64,000 bases of DNA from Burkholderiales bacterium (GTDB lineage: Bacteria > Pseudomonadota > Gammaproteobacteria > Burkholderiales > SG8-39): contig JAOSJV010000001.1 of NCBI GenBank assembly GCA_027493935.1, positions 1,054,001 through 1,118,000 on the forward strand. The letters run 5' to 3'. This document shows, piece by piece, positions 57,262 through 64,000 of this stretch. The position numbers were made by a program, and so were the translations under genes. The notes beneath the pieces are model-generated. The model did not search any database, was not told the DNA's origin, and worked only from the letters and a program-made list of their open reading frames with translations. The stretch's first letter is position 1. Every line of letters starts with the position of its first letter.

Positions 57262-58662
57262 ATGACGTCGAGCGGAAAACGGGTGCTGGTGCTGGGTCTC
57301 GGCGAGACCGGCCTCTCGATGGCGCAGTGGCTCGCGCGCGAGGCAGCCGCAGTGCGCGTGGCCGACACCCGCGTCCGCCCGCCTGCGCGCGACGCGCTCG
57401 CCGCAGCCGTGCCGCAGGCCGAGGTGCTGACCGGCCCCTTTGCGGCGCGGCTGCTCGAGGGTGTGGACGAGCTTGCGGTGAGCCCGGGGGTGCCGCTCGC
57501 AGATTCGCTCGTGCGCGAGGCGGCCGCGCGCGGCCTGCCGGTGTACGGCGACATCGAGCTCTTCGCGCGGGCGCTTCCGGCCGATGCGCGGCCGAAGGTC
57601 ATCGCGGTGACCGGCACCAACGGCAAGAGCACCGTGACCGCGCTCACCGGCGCCATCTGTCGCGCGGCCGGCCTCGACACCGAGGTGGCGGGCAATATCG
57701 GGCCGGCGGCCCTCGCCGCGCTGATGCGCCGGCGCGCGACCGGCCGCGATCCCGAAGTATGGGTGCTGGAGCTCTCGAGCTTCCAGCTCGAGACCACGCG
57801 CTCGCTCGACGCCGACGCCGCGACGGTGCTCAACGTCAGCGAGGACCATCTCGACCGCTACGCCGGAATCGCCGAGTACGCGGCGGCCAAAGCGCGCGTA
57901 TTCGCCGGCCGCGGCGTGCAGGTGCTGAACCGCGACGACGGCTACAGCCGTGCGATGGCGCTGCCCGCGCGTCGTGTGGTCACCTTCGGGCTAGGCACGC
58001 CGCGCGACCACGACGACTTCGGGCTGGTCAAGGTGCTCGACCAGCACTGGCTAGCCCAGGGCATGACGCCGCTCGTCGGGCTGCGCGACCTGCCGCTCGC
58101 GGGCCTGCACAACGCCGCCAACGCGATGGCCGCGATCGCGCTCGCCAAGGCGATCGGCTGCCGCTGCACCGAGATGCTGCCGGCGCTGCGCGCGTTCCGC
58201 GGCCTGCCCCATCGCATGGAGCGCGTTGCGGACGTGGACGGCGTCGTCTTCTACGACGATTCGAAGGGCACGAACGTCGGCGCGGCCGTCGCGGCGCTGG
58301 ACGGGATCGCGCCCGCACTCGGCAGGGAAGACGCGCGGATCGTTCTGATCGCCGGCGGCGAGGGAAAGCGGCAGGACTTCGGGCCGCTGCGGGCCGCGGT
58401 CGGCAAGGCCGCGCGCTGCGTGGTGCTCATCGGACGCGACGCCGCGCTGATCGCCGCGGCGCTCGAGGGCAGCGGCGTGCCGGCGCTCCTCGGCGCCAAC
58501 ATGCACGAGGCGGTCGAGCGGGCGTTCCGCGCCGCCCGCCCCGGCGATGCCGTGCTGCTCTCGCCCGCCTGCGCGAGCTTCGACATGTTCGACAACTACG
58601 CGCACCGCGGCGCGGTGTTCCGCGCGGCGGTCGAGGATCTGGAACGTGCGGCGGCGCATTGA
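57262..58662 (+). CDS. murD: MurD, UDP-MurNAc-L-Ala:D-Glu ligase
   Basis: This 466-residue ligase adds D-glutamate. An N-terminal Rossmann start ([19 protein letters not shown]) precedes the ATP site [40 protein letters not shown] and the carbamylated-lysine region [12 protein letters not shown] follow. [19 protein letters not shown] is near the end. It lies ten bases after mraY. The frame is intact. Confidence 0.96.
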   Translation: MTSSGKRVLVLGLGETGLSMAQWLAREAAAVRVADTRVRPPARDALAAAVPQAEVLTGPFAARLLEGVDELAVSPGVPLADSLVREAAARGLPVYGDIELFARALPADARPKVIAVTGTNGKSTVTALTGAICRAAGLDTEVAGNIGPAALAALMRRRATGRDPEVWVLELSSFQLETTRSLDADAATVLNVSEDHLDRYAGIAEYAAAKARVFAGRGVQVLNRDDGYSRAMALPARRVVTFGLGTPRDHDDFGLVKVLDQHWLAQGMTPLVGLRDLPLAGLHNAANAMAAIALAKAIGCRCTEMLPALRAFRGLPHRMERVADVDGVVFYDDSKGTNVGAAVAALDGIAPALGREDARIVLIAGGEGKRQDFGPLRAAVGKAARCVVLIGRDAALIAAALEGSGVPALLGANMHEAVERAFRAARPGDAVLLSPACASFDMFDNYAHRGAVFRAAVEDLERAAAH

Positions 58663-59923
58663 GGCTGCGGCCGCCGGCGGTCGCGCGGGGTGCGCCGGGC
58701 GGGGCGTGCGGCCAGGCGGCGACGGCCTGCGCCGGAGCGCGGCGGCGGTCGGCTTCGGCATCCACGGCGGCGGCGCCGCGCGTGGGCGCGCAGCGACGGC
58801 CGAATTCGACCAGGGCCTGCTCTGGTCGGCGCTCGTCCTTCTGACGCTCGGCCTGGTGATGGTCTACTCGGCGTCGATCGCGACCGCGGAGGCCGCGCGT
58901 TTCACCGGGAACGACCCGACGTTCTTCCTGACGCGCCACCTCGTCGCCGTCGCGGTCGGACTGCTCGCGGCGGCGCTTGCGTTCCAGGTGCCGGTGCGCG
59001 CGTGGCAGCGCGCGGCGCCGTGGCTGTTCGTGCTCGGCGTGGTGCTGCTCGCGCTCGTTCTATTGCCCGGCATCGGGCGCGAGGTGAACGGCGCGCGCCG
59101 CTGGATCGCGCTGCCGGGCATCAACCTGCAGCCGTCCGAGCTCGTCAAAGTGGCGGCCATTCTGTACGCGGCCGACTACACCGCGCGCAAGACGGCGCTG
59201 ATGCACAGCTTCCGCGACGGCCTGCTGCCGATGCTCGGCGTGATGCTCGTCGTGGGCTGGCTGCTCCTGCGCGAGCCGGACTTCGGCGCCTTCGTCGTGA
59301 TCGCGCTGACCGCCACCGGGATCCTGTTCGTCGGCGGGATGAACGCGCGCTGGTTCGCCGGCCTGACCGTTCTGATGCTGGTCGGCTTCGCCGGCCTGGT
59401 GCTCGCCTCGCCGTACCGGATGCAGCGCATCTTCGGATTCATGGACCCGTGGTCGGACGCCTTTGGCAACGGCTACCAGCTCTCGCACGCGCTGATCGCG
59501 TTCGGTCGCGGCGAGTGGTTCGGCGTGGGGCTCGGCGCGAGCGTCGAGAAGCTCTTCTACCTGCCGGAGGCGCATACCGACTTCCTGCTCGCAGTTATCG
59601 GCGAGGAACTCGGCTTCGCCGGCGTGCTGACGGTGCTCGCGCTGTTCGCGTGGCTGGTGCTGCGTGCCTTCGCCGTCGGCCGCCAGGCGGTGGCGCTCGA
59701 GCGGGCGTTCGCAGCCCTCGTCGCGCACGGCATCGGCATCTGGATCGGCGTGCAGGCGTTCATCAATATCGGCGTGAACATGGGCGTGCTGCCGACCAAG
59801 GGGCTCACGCTGCCGCTGATGAGCTTCGGCGGCAGCGCGATCCTCGCGAACTGCGTGGCGATCGCGATCCTGCTGCGCATCGACTGGGAGAATCGCCAGC
59901 TCATGCGGGGGCAGACGCTGTGA
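58646..59923 (+). CDS. ftsW: FtsW, septal peptidoglycan polymerase (SEDS family)
   Basis: This protein of about 425 residues has ten membrane helices in the SEDS family. Signatures are [72 protein letters not shown] and [19 protein letters not shown]. The start is uncertain: GTG 58646 overlaps murD and has a GAGG upstream. It would add about 52 poorly conserved residues before the first helix, so a later start is possible. The stop overlaps the murG start. Confidence 0.93.
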   Translation: MRRRIEAAAAGGRAGCAGRGVRPGGDGLRRSAAAVGFGIHGGGAARGRAATAEFDQGLLWSALVLLTLGLVMVYSASIATAEAARFTGNDPTFFLTRHLVAVAVGLLAAALAFQVPVRAWQRAAPWLFVLGVVLLALVLLPGIGREVNGARRWIALPGINLQPSELVKVAAILYAADYTARKTALMHSFRDGLLPMLGVMLVVGWLLLREPDFGAFVVIALTATGILFVGGMNARWFAGLTVLMLVGFAGLVLASPYRMQRIFGFMDPWSDAFGNGYQLSHALIAFGRGEWFGVGLGASVEKLFYLPEAHTDFLLAVIGEELGFAGVLTVLALFAWLVLRAFAVGRQAVALERAFAALVAHGIGIWIGVQAFINIGVNMGVLPTKGLTLPLMSFGGSAILANCVAIAILLRIDWENRQLMRGQTL

Positions 59924-60984
59924 GCGCGCGCAGCATCATGATCATGGCCGGCGGCACCGGCGGCCACGTCTTCCCCGCGCTCGCCGTGGCCGACGCCATG
60001 CGCGACGCCGGCTGGCGCGTGTGCTGGCTCGGCGCGAAGAGCGGGATGGAAGCGATGCTCGTGCCGAGTCGCGGCTATGAGATGGCGTGGGTGCGCTTTG
60101 CCGGGCTGCGCGGCAAGGGGCTCGTCGCGAAGGTGGTGCTGCCGCTCAATCTGCTCGTCGCCTTCTGGCAGAGCGCGCGCGCGATCTTCGCGCGCCGCCC
60201 CGACGTCGTGCTGGGCATGGGCGGCTACATCTCCTTCCCGGGCGGCATGATGGCGTCGCTGCTCGCGCGGCCGCTCGCGATCCACGAGCAGAACGCAATC
60301 GCCGGCCTCGCGAACCGCGTGCTCGCGCGGGTGGCCGACCGGGTGCTGGTCGCCTTCCCGGACGCACTCGCCGCAGGCGAGTTCGTCGGCAACCCGGTGC
60401 GGCGGGAGATCGCCCGCCTCGCGCCGCCGGCAGCGCGGTACGCCGCGCGCACCGGGCCGCTGCGCCTGCTGGTGCTCGGCGGCAGCCTCGGCGCGGCCGC
60501 GCTGAACGAGACGGTGCCGCGCGCGCTCGCGCTCGTAGCGGCCGCGCAGCGGCCGCTAGTCGTGCACCAGTCGGGCGCACGGCACATCGAAGCGCTCCGA
60601 CGGAACTACGCCGCCGCCGGCGTCGCAGCGACCGCGGTCGCGTTCATCGAGGAAATGGCGACGGCGTACGCGGACGCCGATCTCGTTCTCTGCCGCGCCG
60701 GCGCCACGACAGTCGCCGAGCTCGCCGCCGCGGGCGTGGCGAGCGTGCTCGTGCCGTTCCCGTTCGCGGTGGACGACCATCAGACGGCGAACGCGCGCTA
60801 CCTCGTCGAGCGGCGTGCGGCGCTGCTCGTCCAGCAGCGCGAGCTGACGCCCGAGCGGCTCGCCGAGCTGCTGCGCGGGCTCGCCCGCGAACCGCTGCTC
60901 GAGATGGCCGAGCGCGCGCGGGCAGCGGCGAAGCCCGAGGCGACCGACGCGGTCGCGCGAGCTTGCATGGAGCTCGCGCGGTGA
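59920..60984 (+). CDS. murG: MurG, lipid II-forming GlcNAc transferase
   Basis: This 354-residue membrane-associated glycosyltransferase adds GlcNAc to lipid I. Motifs are [16 protein letters not shown] (donor and acceptor loop), [44 protein letters not shown] and [20 protein letters not shown]. It starts at GTG 59920 and overlaps ftsW by four bases. Its stop overlaps the murC start. The frame is intact. Confidence 0.96.
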   Translation: MSARSIMIMAGGTGGHVFPALAVADAMRDAGWRVCWLGAKSGMEAMLVPSRGYEMAWVRFAGLRGKGLVAKVVLPLNLLVAFWQSARAIFARRPDVVLGMGGYISFPGGMMASLLARPLAIHEQNAIAGLANRVLARVADRVLVAFPDALAAGEFVGNPVRREIARLAPPAARYAARTGPLRLLVLGGSLGAAALNETVPRALALVAAAQRPLVVHQSGARHIEALRRNYAAAGVAATAVAFIEEMATAYADADLVLCRAGATTVAELAAAGVASVLVPFPFAVDDHQTANARYLVERRAALLVQQRELTPERLAELLRGLAREPLLEMAERARAAAKPEATDAVARACMELAR

Positions 60985-62385
60985 AGCACAAGGTGAAGCA
61001 CATCCACTTCACCGGTATCGGCGGCGCGGGCATGAGCGGCATCGCCGAGGTGCTCGTAAATCTCGGCTACGCGGTGACCGGCTCGGATCTCGCCGCGAAC
61101 GCCGCCACTGAGCGCCTCGGCGGCCTGGGCGCGAAGATCATGCTCGGCCACGCGGCCGAAAACGTCGCGCAGGCCGACGTCGTGGTGGTCTCGACCGCGG
61201 TGCGTGCGGACAACCCCGAGGTGCTCGCCGCGCGATCCCGGCGCATACCGGTGGTCCCGCGCGCCCTGATGCTCGCGGAGCTGATGCGGTTGCGGCGAGG
61301 CATCGCGGTCGCGGGCACGCACGGCAAGACCACCACCACGAGCCTCGTCGCGAGCGTGCTGGCCGAGGGCGGGCTCGACCCGACCTTCGTGATCGGCGGG
61401 CGTCTCACCGCGGCCGCCTCGAACGCGAAGCTCGGCACCGGCGAGTTCATCGTCGTCGAGGCCGACGAGTCCGACGCGTCGTTCCTGCACCTGCAGCCGA
61501 TGATCGCGGTCGTCACCAACATCGACGCCGACCACATGGAGACCTACCAGCACGACTTCGCCCGCCTCAAGCAGGCGTTCATCGAATTCGTGCGCAACCT
61601 TCCCTTTTTACGGCACCGCGGTGCTGTGCGCGGACGATGCGAACGTGCGCGAAATCATGCCGTTCGTGTCCAAGCCCGTGGTGACCTACGGGTTCGCTGC
61701 CGATGCCGGCGTGCGCGCCGAGGCGGTCGAGCATGCTGCCGGCCAGATGCGCTTCCGGGCGATTCGCGAGGGCGCGGAGCCGTTCGAGGCGCGGCTGAAC
61801 CTGCCGGGCGCTCACAACGTGCAGAACGCGCTCGCGGCGATTGCGGTCGGCACCGAGCTCGGCGTCGCGCCGGCGGCGATGCAGAAGGCGCTCGCCGAAT
61901 TCCGCGGCGTCGGCCGCCGGTTCCAGCGCTGCGGCGACATGCCGCTGCCAGGCGGCGGCCGCGCGACCGTCGTCGACGACTACGCACACCACCCGGTCGA
62001 GATGGCGGCGACGCTCGCTGCGGCGCGTGGCGCATTTCCGGGCCGGCGCATCCTGCTCGCGTTCCAGCCGCACCGCTATACGCGCACACGCGACCTGTTC
62101 GAAGACTTCGTCAAGGTGCTGTCGTCGGTCGAGCGGCTGGTGCTCGCTGAGGTGTATCCGGCCGGCGAGGCGCCGATCGTGGCAGCGGACGGCCGATCGC
62201 TCGCCCGCGCCGTGCGCGTGGCGGGAAGGGTCGAGCCGATCTTCGTCGAAGACGTCGCCGCGCTGCCGGACGCGATCCGGCAGGCGGCCGCCGACGGCGA
62301 CGTGGTCGTGACGATGGGCGCAGGCTCGATCGGCACGGTGCCGGCGAAGCTAGTAAAGATCGGGGGGGTGAGGATTGAGGAGTGA
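60981..62385 (+). CDS. murC: MurC, UDP-MurNAc:L-Ala ligase, one frameshift
   Basis: Repaired, this is about 467 residues. It adds the first L-alanine. The start is GTG 60981 ([20 protein letters not shown]). The ATP site is [16 protein letters not shown], followed by [14 protein letters not shown]. The run of five T at 61605-61609 has one too many; four T give [16 protein letters not shown]. The C-terminal half is intact in the other frame ([27 protein letters not shown]). As murC is essential, the indel is probably a sequencing error. Confidence 0.94.
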
Positions 62386-62466
62386 GGAGCAGCCGTTGAC
62401 GGAGGTGTCGCGCCCGGTTGAGCGCGCGGCGGCGTGCCGCGGCGCGTTGCACGCTCCGCACTTCGC

Positions 62467-63435
62467 ATGTCACGCCAGATGAACATGGCCGAGCACGACA
62501 TGGTCGACGAGGCCGCCGCCCGCGGGCTGCGGGGCCGGCTGCTGCGCTGCGAGCCGATGGCGCGGCACGTGAGCTGGCGCGCGGGCGGCCGGGCCGCCCG
62601 CGCGTACGTGCCCGCCGATCTGGACGATCTCGCCGTGTTCCTGCGCGGGCTGCCGCACGCCGAGCCGGTGTGCTTCGTCGGCCTCGGCAGCAACCTGCTC
62701 GTGCGCGACGGCGGGTTCGGCGGCACGGTCGTACTCATGCACCGCACGCACGGCGAACTGCGGCTCGAGGACGGGCGGATCTGCGCCGCCGCCGGCGTCG
62801 CGAGCCCGAAGGTCGCGCGGTTCGCGGCCAACCACGCGCTCGAGGGAGCCGAGTTCCTCGCCGGCATTCCGGGCACGGTCGGCGGCGCGCTCGCGATGAA
62901 CGCGGGCTGCTACGGCGCCGAGACCTGGAGTTTCGTCGAGCGGGTGCGGACCATCGATCGCGCCGGCGCGATCGTCGAGCGCGCGGCGGACGCGTTCGAA
63001 GTGGGTTACCGGCACGTCGCGCTGAGGGGCGGCGCGCTCGGCGCGGACGAGTGGTTCGTGGCCGCCTGGTTCCGCTTCGCCCCCGGCGCCGGCGCGCGCG
63101 CGCGCGCGCGCATCCGGGATCTGCTCGCGCGCCGCGTTGCGACGCAGCCGCTCGCGCTGCCGAACGCCGGCTCGGTGTTCCGCAACCCGCCCGACGGCTA
63201 CGCCGCGCGCCTGATCGAGGCGTGCGGCCTGAAGGGGTATGCGATCGGCGGGGCGCGGATCTCGGAGAAGCACGCCAACTTCATCGTGAACCCCACCCGC
63301 CGGGCGAGCGCGACGGACATCGAGCGGCTGATCGAACACGCGCGCGCGACGGTGCGCGAGCGGTTCGGCGTCGACCTGCAGCCCGAGGTCCGCATCATCG
63401 GCGAACCCGCCGAAGGCAAGGGGAGCAGGTGGTGA
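62467..63435 (+). CDS. murB: MurB, UDP-N-acetylenolpyruvylglucosamine reductase
   Basis: This is a flavoprotein of about 322 residues that reduces enolpyruvyl-UDP-GlcNAc with NADPH to UDP-MurNAc. Motifs are [15 protein letters not shown] (FAD), [17 protein letters not shown] and [11 protein letters not shown] with the catalytic serine. [12 protein letters not shown] lies near the C-terminus. Several in-frame ATGs (62467, 62479, 62485, 62500) are possible starts and I give 62467. It follows murC by 81 bases, the largest gap in the cluster. The stop overlaps the ddl start. Confidence 0.92.
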   Translation: MSRQMNMAEHDMVDEAAARGLRGRLLRCEPMARHVSWRAGGRAARAYVPADLDDLAVFLRGLPHAEPVCFVGLGSNLLVRDGGFGGTVVLMHRTHGELRLEDGRICAAAGVASPKVARFAANHALEGAEFLAGIPGTVGGALAMNAGCYGAETWSFVERVRTIDRAGAIVERAADAFEVGYRHVALRGGALGADEWFVAAWFRFAPGAGARARARIRDLLARRVATQPLALPNAGSVFRNPPDGYAARLIEACGLKGYAIGGARISEKHANFIVNPTRRASATDIERLIEHARATVRERFGVDLQPEVRIIGEPAEGKGSRW

Positions 63436-64000
63436 CGACGCTGCGCGCCGCGCTTCCCGCGCCCGAGTCGCTCGGCAAGGTCGCCGTCCTGCTCGGGGAC
63501 GCTCGGCCGAGCGCGAAGTCTCGCTGCGCAGCGGCGCGATGGTGCTCGCCGCGCTGCGCGGCAGGGACGTCGACGCGCACGCGTTCGATCCGCGCGAGCG
63601 CGGGCTGGACGCGCTGATCGCGGAGCGCTTCGACCGCGTCTTCATTGCGCTGCACGGCCGCTACGGCGAGGACGGCACGATCCAGGGCGCGCTCGAGCTG
63701 CTCGGCATTCCGTACACCGGCTCCAGCGTGATGGCGAGCGCGCTGGCGATGGACAAGTGGCGCACGAAGCTTCTGTGGCAGGCGCTCGGCGTGCCGACAC
63801 CGGCCTACGCGCTCATCGGTGCGACCACCGACCTCGCGCAGGTGGCCAAACGGCTCGGGCTGCCGCTGATGGTCAAGCCGGCGAACGAGGGCTCGTCGAT
63901 CGGGATGACGAAGGTGCGCGAGGCCGCCGAGCTCGCCGAGGCCTGCGCGCTCGCCGCGAAGTATGACCGGCTCGTGATCGCCGAGCAGTTCATCGAGGGC
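63432..64000 (+). CDS. ddl: Ddl, D-alanine-D-alanine ligase, N-terminal part, one frameshift
   Basis: The gene begins at GTG 63432, overlapping the murB stop, and runs off the end of the window. KVAVLLGG is the N-terminal strand. [34 protein letters not shown] and [14 protein letters not shown] (ATP-grasp) follow. One G is missing from the run at 63495-63498; adding it gives [14 protein letters not shown], the family sequence. About 190 of the expected roughly 300 residues are visible. Ddl makes the D-Ala-D-Ala used by MurF. Confidence 0.92.

Noticed and set aside
1..64000. CRISPR arrays, insertion sequences, tRNA or rRNA genes
   Set aside because: I saw no regularly spaced direct repeats, transposase genes or RNA gene signatures on reading both strands. 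A covariance search would be needed to exclude a tRNA fully.

Overview
The window is about 64 kb of very GC-rich proteobacterial DNA. The gene families and the two large conserved clusters fit a sulfur-oxidising betaproteobacterium (Burkholderiales-like), probably a metagenome-derived or long-read assembly. The taxon is inferred from gene content; no rRNA gene is present to confirm it.

Region 1 (1-13409, + strand) is the distal part of a dissimilatory sulfur oxidation (dsr) operon. It carries the tail of dsrF, then dsrH, dsrC, dsrM, dsrK, dsrL, dsrJ, dsrO and dsrP. After these come a TrpD2/YbiB-like protein, dsrN (siroheme amidation), a dihydrolipoamide dehydrogenase-like flavoprotein, a cytochrome c'-like protein and a ferritin-like protein. 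DsrEFH and DsrC relay sulfur to the reverse sulfite reductase DsrAB (encoded upstream, outside the window). DsrMKJOP connects the quinone pool to DsrC, and DsrL links the system to NAD(P). Palindromic repeats sit in nearly every non-overlapping gap of this operon.

Region 2 (13410-24822) holds regulatory and surface functions. A NarL-type two-component pair has a cysteine-rich GAF sensor. It is followed by an inner-membrane protein, an outer-membrane barrel protein, an MFS transporter, a membrane-bound diguanylate cyclase and a large DUF4347/cadherin-like surface protein. A decayed TRAP permease fragment ends the region.

Region 3 (24823-49371) is a catabolic and transport block. A 2-hydroxyacid dehydrogenase, HpaI-type aldolase, IlvD/Edd dehydratase, Ldh2-type dehydrogenase and FAH-family hydrolase together suggest non-phosphorylating sugar-acid breakdown fed by a DctPQM TRAP transporter. 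A LacI regulator, an alpha/beta hydrolase, a second TRAP transporter (DctP plus fused DctQM), a RidA protein, a 3-hydroxyisobutyrate dehydrogenase-like enzyme, an AhpD-like protein and a NitT/TauT-type ABC importer follow. Two matching palindromes suggest that the LacI protein controls at least two promoters here. An orphan DGQHR-domain gene, an internally deleted M24 peptidase and a pcaF-like thiolase are also present.

Region 4 (49372-64000, + strand) is the division and cell-wall (dcw) cluster: mraZ, rsmH, ftsL, ftsI, murE, murF, mraY, murD, ftsW, murG, murC, murB and the start of ddl, tightly overlapped and preceded by an AT-rich promoter region.

A caution applies throughout. About twenty genes, including the essential ftsI, murF, murC and ddl, carry one single-base indel or more, mostly in short homopolymers. 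Each can be repaired by one base to give the normal family sequence. I treat these as likely sequencing or assembly errors and give repaired coordinates, except where real decay is evident (the TRAP remnant and the M24 gene).
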